This document shows positions 38,711-47,974 of a stretch of 64,000 bases of DNA, in pieces. The stretch spans positions 124,001-188,000 of the forward strand of contig CAVYRO010000006.1 in NCBI GenBank assembly GCA_963771005.1, in the 5' to 3' direction. Below the pieces are notes generated by a model. It saw nothing but the letters and a program-made list of their open reading frames with translations. It ran no database searches and was not told the DNA's origin. Source of the stretch: DASQZK01 sp963771005. Its GTDB lineage: Bacteria > Bacteroidota > Bacteroidia > Bacteroidales > GCA-2748055. The stretch's first letter is position 1. Each line of letters starts with the position of its first letter. The position numbers and the translations under genes were made by a program.

Positions 38711-38889
38711 TTTCAATCTTATCAAATTAAAAAATCAATTTTACTCCAATATGTCAAAGAACTCTCAGCCGCCTAAGCTGAAAAGCAAAGACGGATCGGC
38801 CGTATACACGGCATTGTGATACATCCGGAATCGAACCAGATAATAACCATTGTATCCGTATTTCAAAAGAACAAATTTGCGAATTTTTG
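38711..38889. other. tRNA-Ala to 23S spacer
   Basis: Spacer with AT-rich sequence. On the minus strand it contains GTTCTTTG (38755-38762), a boxA-like element also found in the operon leader at 40918-40925. Nothing else is recognised. Confidence 0.5.
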
Positions 38890-38963
38890 TGGAGAATAAC
38901 GGACTCGAACCCTTGACCCCCTGCGTGCAAGGCAGGTGCTCTAGCCAACTGAGCTAATCCCCC
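38890..38963 (-). tRNA. tRNA-Ala (TGC)
   Basis: A 74-base cloverleaf on the minus strand beginning GGGGGATTAGCTCAGTTGGC, anticodon loop CTTGCACG (TGC), T-arm GGTTCGAGTCC and acceptor ending CTCC with discriminator A. CCA is not encoded. Confidence 0.95.
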
Positions 38964-38973
38964 AGCGGATACA

Positions 38974-39059
38974 TTTGTTGATTTGTTGATTTGTTGATTT
39001 GTCGATTTTTGGAATAGAAGTACCAATCAATAAATCAATAAATCAATAAATCGACAAAT
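38974..39059. repeat. inverted arrays of an eight-base repeat between the two tRNA genes
   Basis: Four tandem copies of a TTTGTTGA-type unit (38974-39008) face four copies of the AATCAATA-type complement (39024-39059). Allowing G-U pairs, the transcript could form a long hairpin of about 35 base pairs with a short loop, so the two tRNAs would be joined by a stem. Confidence 0.6.
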
Positions 39060-39062
39060 GAG

Positions 39063-39136
39063 TAGTCCCGCCCAGATTTGAACTGGGGACCTCTACATTA
39101 TCAGTGTAGCGCTCTAACCAACTGAGCTACGGGACT
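39063..39136 (-). tRNA. tRNA-Ile (GAT)
   Basis: A 74-base cloverleaf on the minus strand beginning AGTCCCGTAGCTCAGTTGGT, anticodon loop CTGATAAT (GAT), T-arm AGTTCAAATCT and acceptor CGGGACT with discriminator A. Order 16S, tRNA-Ile, tRNA-Ala, 23S is standard. Confidence 0.95.
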
Positions 39137-39305
39137 GAAAACGCATCTGCCCTGCTCAGCCCGATCTGCAGTTTAGCTCAGTGTCCTTATTAACTTAAAG
39201 TCAGAGCTTTGGGACTTACCAGAGCAAAGCTTCGGACTTACCTCACTTCGCAATAAATTTAAAAAGGTAAAGGGGTAGAAGAGATTTTCTAATGAATCTC
39301 TCTCT

Positions 39306-40826
<1,521 letters not shown>

Positions 40827-40917
40827 ATTATGAATTTAGTTCTGTCTCAAGATTCATTATCCACTTCAAAAAAATTGATAGTGCCTCTTCTACCTTACTT
40901 TACCTTTTCAATATCTT

Positions 40918-40925
40918 CAAAGAAC
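40918..40925 (-). promoter_or_regulatory. boxA-like antitermination element in the rRNA leader
   Basis: GTTCTTTG on the minus strand within the leader, repeated in the tRNA-Ala/23S spacer (38755-38762). The position before 16S and before 23S fits rRNA antitermination or processing; inferred. Confidence 0.4.
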
Positions 40926-40950
40926 TTGCTTTTACTATATTTTTGGATTG

Positions 40951-40981
40951 CAAAGATAACAAAATTATCCGTATCACGCAA
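40951..40981 (-). promoter_or_regulatory. rRNA promoter P4 (closest to 16S)
   Basis: Minus strand TTG (40979-40981), 20 bases, TATCTTTG (40951-40958). The discriminator CAATCC differs from the GCAGCC of the other three. Confidence 0.65.
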
Positions 40982-41128
40982 TCTTTTTTTATCGCTAAGA
41001 ACGTGCTTCTGAAAAACCGGATGCAAAACAAATCACCTTCTCTCTCCTCTCCATATCCTCTCCGGAAAATTTTCCCCGATCGTCATTTGCACCCTTTTAA
41101 AAGAACTTGCTGTTTCTGAAAGCGGCTG

Positions 41129-41161
41129 CAAAGATATGAACTAATTTTTCAATTCTGCAAA
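41129..41161 (-). promoter_or_regulatory. rRNA promoter P3
   Basis: Minus strand TTTG, 21 bases, TATCTTTG (41129-41136), then CAGCCG. Downstream bases share the CAGCC discriminator with P1 and P2. Confidence 0.65.
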
Positions 41162-41232
41162 TCTTTTTTCACTTTTCTTTGCCTACCTCTTTTTTCAAAA
41201 TTTCCAGGAACTTTTTACCACCATCCGGGCTG

Positions 41233-41264
41233 CAAATATATGCCCCCGTTTTTGACTTGACAAA
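41233..41264 (-). promoter_or_regulatory. rRNA promoter P2
   Basis: Minus strand TTTG, 20 bases, TATATTTG (41233-41240) followed by CAGCCC. Located exactly 100 bases from P1. Confidence 0.7.
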
Positions 41265-41332
41265 ACTTTTAACAAGAATTTTTTGCCCGTTTTCAGTGGT
41301 TTCTCAGAACGTGTTTCCCGTCTTTGGGGCTG

Positions 41333-41364
41333 CAAATATAGAAGCGCTTTTTCGACTTACCAAA
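41333..41364 (-). promoter_or_regulatory. rRNA promoter P1 (farthest from 16S)
   Basis: Minus strand TTTG, 20 bases, TATATTTG (41333-41340) followed by CAGCCCC. The spacer AGTCGAAAAAG resembles the AGTCAAAAACG of P2, suggesting promoter duplication. Confidence 0.7.
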
Positions 41365-41695
41365 ACATTTCCCGTGTTTTTTTAAGGGAAAAAATCATGC
41401 CTTTGATAATCACCTCTTTGGAATGCAAATTTTTTTTCATTCTCCCGGAAACGGACCACCTCCGGCATTACCGGGGAACCTTTTGCACCCATAAAAAACG
41501 CCCTGAAAAAATTCAGGGCTCCTTTATAAAGTTCATCCTTCCGCTGCAACGTTTGTCCCGGTATGAAGATTGGGTAAGCTTTCGTCATTCATTTTCTTCA
41601 TCGCTTTTCATGAACTTTTTCCCCCATTATTTTGATTATTCCAGAAAATACTATCTTCGTATGTTTAAGTCAAACCATATCTATTCAATCGGCTT
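41365..41695. other. spacer upstream of the rRNA promoters
   Basis: No gene is called. The stretch contains a strong terminator-like hairpin (41500-41519) and, on the plus strand, TATCTTCG (41652-41659), a near -7 element that may serve the glycosyltransferase gene at 41696. Confidence 0.5.
41500..41519 (-). terminator. terminator-like hairpin
   Basis: GCCCTGAA, four bases and TTCAGGGC form a perfect eight-base stem; on the minus strand it is followed by GTTTTTTATG. It would end a minus-strand transcript entering the rRNA promoter region, but no minus-strand gene is seen upstream. Confidence 0.6.
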
Positions 41696-42472
41696 GTGAA
41701 GGAAAATCTGGTAATCATTCCAACATACAATGAGAAGGAAAATATAGGGAAAATCATACCTGTGGTGATGGAACTTCCTGTTCCGTTCGATATGCTGATC
41801 ATCGACGATAATTCACCCGACGGCACCGCCGGCATTGTGGAAGCGTTACAGCCGAGGTACGCAAACAGGCTGCATCTCCTTCAACGCCCCGGGAAGCTCG
41901 GATTGGGCACAGCCTATATCTCGGGATTCAAATGGGCCCTTGAAAGGGAGTACCGCTATATCTTCGAGATGGATGCCGATTTTTCACACAACCCCCACGA
42001 TCTTATCCGTCTCTATCATGCCTGTGCCTCCCAGGGGGCCGATATGGCCGTCGGCTCTCGTTACGTTTCGGGGGTGAATGTGGTAAACTGGCCCATGGGA
42101 CGTGTACTGATCTCCTACTTCGCCTCGGTGTACGTGAAGATCATCACCGGGATGAACATCCACGATTCGACGGCTGGCTTTAAATGCTATACCCGTAAAG
42201 TCCTTGAAACGATCGACCTGGACAGGATCAAGTTTAAGGGTTACGCCTTCCAGATCGAAATGAAATTCACTACCTGGAAATTCGGCTTTAACATCCTCGA
42301 AGTCCCTATCATTTTCACCGACCGACGGGAAGGCTCATCCAAAATGAGCGGAGGCATAGTTAACGAAGCCATCTGGGGGGTGATCAAGATGAAGATCAAC
42401 AGTTTCTTCCGATCCTATAAACGAAAAGACTATGGCCGGATACCTGATCAGAAACGCAACGATCATCAATGA
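41696..42472 (+). CDS. polyprenol-phosphate mannosyltransferase-like GT2 (DPM1 type)
   Basis: A 258-residue family-2 glycosyltransferase. The start is GTG at 41696; no earlier start is in frame. It lacks membrane helices. Motifs: VIIPTYNEKENIGKII at the N terminus, IIDDNSPDGTAGIVEAL (37-52), the KLGLGTAYISGFKWAL stretch, EMDADFSHNP with the DxD residues 93-95, and DSTAGFKCYTRKVLE with RRxGSSKMS at the end. This is the dolichyl/polyprenyl-phosphate beta-mannosyltransferase (DPM1) type, transferring a sugar from GDP-mannose or another nucleotide sugar onto a lipid phosphate for later use in glycan assembly. It overlaps pyrC by 41 bases, so the pair is coupled at translation. Confidence 0.92.
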   Translation: MKENLVIIPTYNEKENIGKIIPVVMELPVPFDMLIIDDNSPDGTAGIVEALQPRYANRLHLLQRPGKLGLGTAYISGFKWALEREYRYIFEMDADFSHNPHDLIRLYHACASQGADMAVGSRYVSGVNVVNWPMGRVLISYFASVYVKIITGMNIHDSTAGFKCYTRKVLETIDLDRIKFKGYAFQIEMKFTTWKFGFNILEVPIIFTDRREGSSKMSGGIVNEAIWGVIKMKINSFFRSYKRKDYGRIPDQKRNDHQ

Positions 42473-43772
42473 AGACCGAACCTTCAAAGGGAATGTCCTC
42501 ATAAAGGACAGGATGATCGAAAAAATATCCGGAGACCCCCTCTCCCCGCCACCCGGTACGGAGGTGATCGATGCCGGCGGCAAATGGCTCCTTCCCGGCG
42601 TTATCGACGACCAGGTGCACTTCCGTGAGCCCGGCCTCACCCATAAAGCGGATATCGCCACCGAGTCTGCCGCCGCGGTTGCAGGCGGCGTGACATCCTA
42701 TATGGAAATGCCCAATACGAAGCCCCAGACAGTTACCATCGGGGAACTCAAAAATAAATTCAGCCTGGGAGCGGAAAAATCCAGGGCAAACTATTCCTTC
42801 TATCTCGGTGCCACAAATGACAACCTGGATGAGATACGGAAGGTGGATCCCTCAACGACATGCGGCATAAAAATCTTCATGGGATCCTCCACGGGCAATA
42901 TGCTCGTCGATGACCTGAAAAGCCTGCAGGCCATTTTTGCCGAATCCCCCGTCCTGATTGCCACTCATTGTGAAGATGAAGCCACCATACGGCGGAATAC
43001 GGCAATTTTCAGGGAGAAATACGGAGAACAGGTCCCCGTTCAAATGCATCCTTTGATCCGCAGCGCCGAAGCCTGTTATAAGTCTTCATCCCTTGCTGTC
43101 GAACTGGCTGAAAAATACGGATCCCGTCTTCATATCCTGCATATCTCCACGGCAGCCGAACTGGCACTCTTCCGGAATGATATTCCTTCTTCAGAGAAAA
43201 GGATCACCTCCGAAGTTTGCGTTCATCATCTCCGTTTCAATGATTCCCATTACGCAGCCAAAGGATCATTCATCAAATGGAACCCGGCTGTGAAAACTGA
43301 AGAAGACCGGTCTGCCTTGTTCCAGGGGCTCCTTGATAACCGGCTCGATGTGATTGCCACCGATCACGCGCCGCATACCCTGCAGGAAAAACAAAACTCC
43401 TATTTTTCCGCACCTTCGGGAGGGCCCATGGTTCAACACAGCCTGGTTACCATGCTCGGGTTTACCCGGGAAGGTCTCATTACCCCGGAAAAGGTGGTGG
43501 AAAAAATGTGTCATACGCCGGCAGACATCTACAGGGTGGACCGCCGGGGATATATCCGGGAAGGCTACTATGCAGATCTTGTGATCATTGATCCCGGGGC
43601 TGAGTGGACGGTGGAAAGGAAAGGACTGCTTTATAAATGCGGCTGGTCACCGCTGGAGGGGGAGCAGATGCACCACCGGGTGGAAATAACCTTTGTTAAC
43701 GGGGAGATTGTCTGGAAGGACGGCCTGCCGGATGCGGAAATTCATTCCATGCCACTGGCCTTCCTGCGATAA
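42432..43772 (+). CDS. pyrC: dihydroorotase
   Basis: A 446-residue dihydroorotase that closes carbamoyl aspartate to dihydroorotate in pyrimidine synthesis. The amidohydrolase barrel is seen in DDQVHFREPGLTHKAD (59-74), YMEMPNTKPQT, GIKIFMGSSTGNMLVDD (the likely carbamylated lysine), ATHCEDEA, LHILHISTAAE and DVIATDHAPHT, with C-terminal GYYADLVIIDP. The first metal motif is normally DxHxH; here it is DDQVH, with Gln61 in place of the first His. Similar DDQVH forms occur, as I recall, in other Bacteroidota enzymes, so this is likely lineage variation rather than loss of activity. Start overlaps the GT2 gene by 41 bases. Confidence 0.93.
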   Translation: MAGYLIRNATIINEDRTFKGNVLIKDRMIEKISGDPLSPPPGTEVIDAGGKWLLPGVIDDQVHFREPGLTHKADIATESAAAVAGGVTSYMEMPNTKPQTVTIGELKNKFSLGAEKSRANYSFYLGATNDNLDEIRKVDPSTTCGIKIFMGSSTGNMLVDDLKSLQAIFAESPVLIATHCEDEATIRRNTAIFREKYGEQVPVQMHPLIRSAEACYKSSSLAVELAEKYGSRLHILHISTAAELALFRNDIPSSEKRITSEVCVHHLRFNDSHYAAKGSFIKWNPAVKTEEDRSALFQGLLDNRLDVIATDHAPHTLQEKQNSYFSAPSGGPMVQHSLVTMLGFTREGLITPEKVVEKMCHTPADIYRVDRRGYIREGYYADLVIIDPGAEWTVERKGLLYKCGWSPLEGEQMHHRVEITFVNGEIVWKDGLPDAEIHSMPLAFLR

Positions 43773-43879
43773 GCCCGGTGAAATCCCCTAACCAGGAATA
43801 ACCGGCTCATTGTGCATCGGAGGGAATAAATAATCGATGCAGCTGTAAGAGCCCGTCCGTTTCCTGCGGACATCCGGCA

Positions 43880-44731
43880 CTATTTCATTCTTACTTTTCT
43901 TTCGCTGAACCTGCCGGCGTATTTCCTGATATCGGGCCATGAACTCTTTCGTGCAGACTGCGCCGGATACAGGTCTATCTCCGATACAATGGTCACATCG
44001 ATATCCTTATAGGAATAAAAATCAATGCCTTTTAAAGGGTAGGAATAACCCAGGTAGCTGTTCGTGTTATATATTGGATCGGCAATTCCGTAAACATCGG
44101 TTACCGCAGCCATCGTACTGCCAATCGTAATATTCTTAATGGTAAACCCGTCGTAGGGCGGCCACAGGATCAGTCCCACCAGGGGATCGGTCTTGGCTAT
44201 ATAATCTCCCTCGGAAAAGAAGACCCCCACAATACCTTCGTTCGGGTAATAGATTTGATTAAGGTAGACTCCGTAATCCGAAAGATAAGCGGAAATAAAC
44301 GAGGTATCTGCATTCTCCACGGGAAAACTGCTTAACATGGTTTCCCATGTATCTTCCAAAATTGTAAGACCGGTAATTCCTGTTCCTTCAAAAATGGAAA
44401 CCATGCCTTCCGGCACGTCCACCCTTATGTGGGTGGATACCGTATCGGAACTGTTATTCCCGATTGCTTTAAGGATAACCTTGAAATTACCGGGTGAACT
44501 GAAAGTATGCACTGGGTTTTCATCCACGGAAATGTTATCGTCACCGAAGTCCCACTGAAAATAATCGGCATTCTCCGACTGGTTCGTAAAATTGACGGCC
44601 TCATCGATGGCGGGATTTGTACTGCTCACGGAAAAAGCCGCTTTAACCTTACTGACGGGCTCATCCTTTTTTTTGCAACCCGGGGACAGAAAGATAGCGA
44701 CGATCGATATTAACATCAGCCTTGTTTTCAT
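43880..44731 (-). CDS. PKD-domain lipoprotein
   Basis: A 283-residue lipoprotein. ATG at 44731 opens a signal peptide with lipobox SPGC; mature Cys19. One PKD domain (about 33-110) is clear: AAFSVSSTNPAIDEAVNFTNQS, YFQWDFGDDNISVDENPVHTF, and SPGNFKVILKAIGN. The remainder (about 115-283) has short beta segments (YLGYSYPLKGIDFYSY) and I do not recognise it. PKD domains mediate binding or spacing of surface proteins. It is isolated: the nearest minus-strand gene, an NHL lipoprotein, lies beyond the aspartate kinase gene, and the 107-base convergent gap to pyrC shows no strong terminator. Confidence 0.8.
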   Translation of the reverse strand: MKTRLMLISIVAIFLSPGCKKKDEPVSKVKAAFSVSSTNPAIDEAVNFTNQSENADYFQWDFGDDNISVDENPVHTFSSPGNFKVILKAIGNNSSDTVSTHIRVDVPEGMVSIFEGTGITGLTILEDTWETMLSSFPVENADTSFISAYLSDYGVYLNQIYYPNEGIVGVFFSEGDYIAKTDPLVGLILWPPYDGFTIKNITIGSTMAAVTDVYGIADPIYNTNSYLGYSYPLKGIDFYSYKDIDVTIVSEIDLYPAQSARKSSWPDIRKYAGRFSERKVRMK

Positions 44732-44993
44732 GTTTTGAAGTGTAATTTGAAACAATTAAAATCCTGTCTTCCGCCGGAATGCTGAAACCGGTAATTTAAA
44801 AACTACCGGGAATTGTACTTGTTCATTTAAAAACAGAGAATCAGGAAATAAAGGATCTGTTTCAGCTTTGGTTTACTATAGTTTCCACACAGTGAATGAA
44901 GATACTTTTTTATTTTTGAATGATAATAAAAGATACGAAAACATTTATGGAAATACTTTCATGATATGAAACAGACCCTATTGATATTCTGGC

Positions 44994-45001
44994 TATTTTT
45001 G
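44994..45001 (+). promoter_or_regulatory. -7 element of the aspartate kinase gene
   Basis: TATTTTTG, 29 bases before the ATG at 45031. A second match, TATTTTTG at 44911-44918, lies further upstream. No clear -33 TTG is visible at the ideal distance for either. Confidence 0.45.
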
Positions 45002-45030
45002 TTACCCAAAACAATTATTATATCATAGTT

Positions 45031-46446
45031 ATGCTAACCGTTGAAAAGATTGGCGGAACATCGATGTCAAAGTTTGACGAAGTCCTGAAAAATATCATCT
45101 TAGGAAACAGGAAGCCCGGGGATTACTATAACCGGATCTTCGTTGTCTCCGCCTACAATAATGTAACTAACTGGCTTTTGGAACATAAAAAAACGGGCGA
45201 GCCTGGGATATATTCTAAATTTGAGAAAAACAAGGATTACAATGCAGCGCTGGATGAGTTGCTGGAGAAACTGATAGCCCTGAACAGAAAATTTGAATCC
45301 ATCGGTCTGGACCGGTTCGAAGCGGATGATTTCATCACCGTACGGATCAATGAAGCCCGGAATTACCTTAAGAGCCTGGCAGATGTTCTCGGAAGCGGGT
45401 ATGTCAACCGTCAGAACATTCTCCTCGCTGCCAGGGAAATTTTGTCTTCCATCGGGGAGGCGCATTCCGCCTTCAATTCGGTCAACATCCTCCGGAACCA
45501 GGGCATCAATGCTCTTTTTGTCGATCTCTGCGGATTCAACGATGCGGAATATCTTACCATTGATGAGAGAATACGAAAGGAATTCAAAGGCATTGATTTC
45601 GGCAATGCCCTTCCCGTTGCCACCGGGTATACAAAAGGCACGGAAGGGATCATGCGGGAATTCGACCGGGGGTATTCCGAGGTCACTTTCAGTAAAATTG
45701 CAGTGGAAGTCGGTGCAGACGAGGCCGTGATCCATAAGGAATTTCACCTTTCCAGCGCTGATCCGAATATAGTCGGGATTGAAAAATCAGTACCGGTAGG
45801 GTTTACCAACTTCAATGTTGCCGACCAGCTGGCCGATGTGGGTATGGAAGCCATTCATCCCAAAGCATCCAAGCCACTTGAGATTGCGGGTATCAATATC
45901 AGGGTGAAGAACACCTTCGAACCGGAACATCCGGGAACCCTGATCTCAAAGGATTATATCGACAAGGATCCCCGGGTGGAGATCATTACGGGCTCCGACA
46001 GGGTTGTAGCCATCGAGGTCCACGATCCTTTGATGGTCGGGAGTGTCGGTTTTGACAGGGGGATCATGGATATTTTCGAAAAATACAAAGTCAGTTATAT
46101 CCTCAAAGCCACCAATGCAAACTGCATCACACAGGTGATCTGGGAACAGGATCTGCAGGAAACCCTTGTTGCCGAACTGAAATCCAAATACCAGAAGGTT
46201 ACCGTTTTTCCATGTGCCCTCATCTGTGCCCTCGGTACGAATGTGACCCGTCCGGGTGTCATTGCCAAAGCGGCCACTGCCCTTGCCGACCGGTGCATCA
46301 ATGTGGCGGCCCTCTCGCAGTCGCTTATGCAGGTGAACATCCAGTTCGTCATCCCGAGAGAAAGTTACCGTGATGCGGTGATAGCCCTGAATGATGCCCT
46401 CTGTTACAGGGGAGGATCGGGAAAGAAGAAGGAAGAAGGGAAATAG
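45031..46446 (+). CDS. aspartate kinase (Ask_Ect-like subfamily)
   Basis: A 471-residue monofunctional aspartate kinase. The opening MLTVEKIGGTSMSKFDEVLKN is the subfamily signature (HTVEKIGGTSM in the ectoine-associated enzymes). Central motifs: VATGYTKGTEGIMREFDRGYSEVTFSKIAVEV and DEAVIHKEFHLSSADPNIV, then KNTFEPEHPGTLI and the ACT region (GSVGFDRGIMDIFEKY; KVTVFPCALICALGTN). It makes aspartyl phosphate for lysine, methionine and threonine synthesis. No ectoine, lysine or homoserine genes are adjacent. A second aspartate kinase of a different type lies at the right edge of the window. Confidence 0.92.
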   Translation: MLTVEKIGGTSMSKFDEVLKNIILGNRKPGDYYNRIFVVSAYNNVTNWLLEHKKTGEPGIYSKFEKNKDYNAALDELLEKLIALNRKFESIGLDRFEADDFITVRINEARNYLKSLADVLGSGYVNRQNILLAAREILSSIGEAHSAFNSVNILRNQGINALFVDLCGFNDAEYLTIDERIRKEFKGIDFGNALPVATGYTKGTEGIMREFDRGYSEVTFSKIAVEVGADEAVIHKEFHLSSADPNIVGIEKSVPVGFTNFNVADQLADVGMEAIHPKASKPLEIAGINIRVKNTFEPEHPGTLISKDYIDKDPRVEIITGSDRVVAIEVHDPLMVGSVGFDRGIMDIFEKYKVSYILKATNANCITQVIWEQDLQETLVAELKSKYQKVTVFPCALICALGTNVTRPGVIAKAATALADRCINVAALSQSLMQVNIQFVIPRESYRDAVIALNDALCYRGGSGKKKEEGK

Positions 46447-46566
46447 AAGGATGAAGGGTTAATCTGGCGGCTTGATTTGGGTAAGGGAGGTCATAAGCGG
46501 GGGACTTACCGGCTGTCAAATTTTCTAATGTTATTTCACCGGTTCGGAAAAGCATCAAATTCTGCC

Positions 46567-47931
46567 CTACCTGATCGTTATTATCCTGACGCGATGGTTG
46601 TACCACCCGGTCACATATAAATTATTGTTCAAGGTATCATAAACCAGGCCAACAGGGCCGTTAAACAGGGCATTCTCGCGACTCCCGTCTTTGTATCCTG
46701 CCTCAGAGCCACCGGCAAGTGTTGTTACATCGCCACCGGGGCCGATTTGCCTGATTGCATTGTTAAAACCGTCGGCGACGAAAACATTTCCGGCGGCATC
46801 GCATGAAACAGCATAAGGGGTGTTGAACTTTGCGGTTTTGCCATCGCCGTCGGCATATCCCTGTGTACTGCCTGCCAGTGTGGAAACTATACCCTGTGGA
46901 GTTATTTTCCTCACCCTGAAGCCGCCCCAGTCCGATACATAAATGTTCCCCTGAGGTCCCATACCCATACCGGCAGGCAGGGTGAACCTGCAGTTCTGCC
47001 TGTCTCCGTCAGTCGCGCCAGCTGTTCCGGTTCCGGCATATGTCGTTACCCTGCCTGCCGGAGTGACCTGCCGGATGACGTTATTGAAAAAATCGGCAAC
47101 GTAGAGCGTCCCTGTCTGATCAGAAACTATTCCGGAGGGACCGTTAAACCGGGCTGATTTCCCGGTACCATCCGAATATCCTGCCAGTGAATCTCCGGCA
47201 ATGGTGGTCACAGCGCCGGACATGCTTACCTTTCTTATCGCATGGTTACCAAAATCAGCGACATACAGGTTCCCATCGGCATTTACAACCAAAGCCACAG
47301 GCTGTCTGAACCGGGCCTGTGCCCCCGAACCGTCAGCGAACCCTTCTGTACCATCCCCTGCAAGGGTTGATACCCTTCCATCAGGGGTGATCTTCCGGAT
47401 CGAATGGTTCATCTGGTCGGCAAGGAAGAGATTCCCGCTCCCGTCAATTGCCAGGGCACGCGGGGTGTTGAACCGCGCCTCACCTGCACTCCCGTCTTCT
47501 GATCCTATCAGGCCGCTGCCCGAGAAAGTCCCGACAATGACAGTGGGTAAATAGGTGAAATACGGACCCATGACTGCTTTGTTTCTAACCTCTACCTGCA
47601 CATTCCCGGACATCAAACCCGGCGGGATAATGGCCATAATCGAGGCGGAGTCTGACTTATAGATGGCAATCTCTTTATTTCCGATACGAACCCGGTTATC
47701 GGAAATCGCGGGACTAAAATTACGGCCGTATATATATAAGGTAGTAGCGGCTTTTCCCTGTTCAGGATAAATGGACTCTATTATCGGGGAAAGCGGATTC
47801 TCGTATAGATCCTGTTTCCCGCAGGCAGCCAGCATAAAGATAAAGCCAGGCAAGAGGAACATAAGATTCCATTTGTGAGGATCAATTTTCCTGTATCCAT
47901 ATATGATTATCATGGTTTTATTACTATCCAT
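46567..47931 (-). CDS. IPT/TIG plus NHL beta-propeller lipoprotein
   Basis: A 454-residue lipoprotein. ATG at 47931 is taken as the start (MDSNKTMIIIYG); in-frame ATGs at 47958 and 47913 are alternatives. The signal peptide ends in lipobox LAAC. An IPT/TIG domain follows (SPIIESIYPEQGKAATTLYIYGRNF, NKEIAIYKSDSASIMAIIPPG). The rest is a six-bladed NHL propeller with repeats such as GEARFNTPRALAIDGSGNLF, LADQMNHSIRKI and LYVADFGNHAIRKV, closing with VRIITIR. NHL propellers in surface proteins are binding platforms. It is the last gene of a four-gene unit, 43 bases after the fibronectin-III gene. Confidence 0.88.
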   Translation of the reverse strand: MDSNKTMIIIYGYRKIDPHKWNLMFLLPGFIFMLAACGKQDLYENPLSPIIESIYPEQGKAATTLYIYGRNFSPAISDNRVRIGNKEIAIYKSDSASIMAIIPPGLMSGNVQVEVRNKAVMGPYFTYLPTVIVGTFSGSGLIGSEDGSAGEARFNTPRALAIDGSGNLFLADQMNHSIRKITPDGRVSTLAGDGTEGFADGSGAQARFRQPVALVVNADGNLYVADFGNHAIRKVSMSGAVTTIAGDSLAGYSDGTGKSARFNGPSGIVSDQTGTLYVADFFNNVIRQVTPAGRVTTYAGTGTAGATDGDRQNCRFTLPAGMGMGPQGNIYVSDWGGFRVRKITPQGIVSTLAGSTQGYADGDGKTAKFNTPYAVSCDAAGNVFVADGFNNAIRQIGPGGDVTTLAGGSEAGYKDGSRENALFNGPVGLVYDTLNNNLYVTGWYNHRVRIITIR

Positions 47932-47974
47932 TATTTCCCTTGCTGAACCCGTAAACATACCCTGACCCACGATC

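Noticed and set aside
41382..41588. A 68-codon minus-strand ORF upstream of the rRNA promoters
   Set aside because: It runs through the terminator-like hairpin and has no recognisable features.
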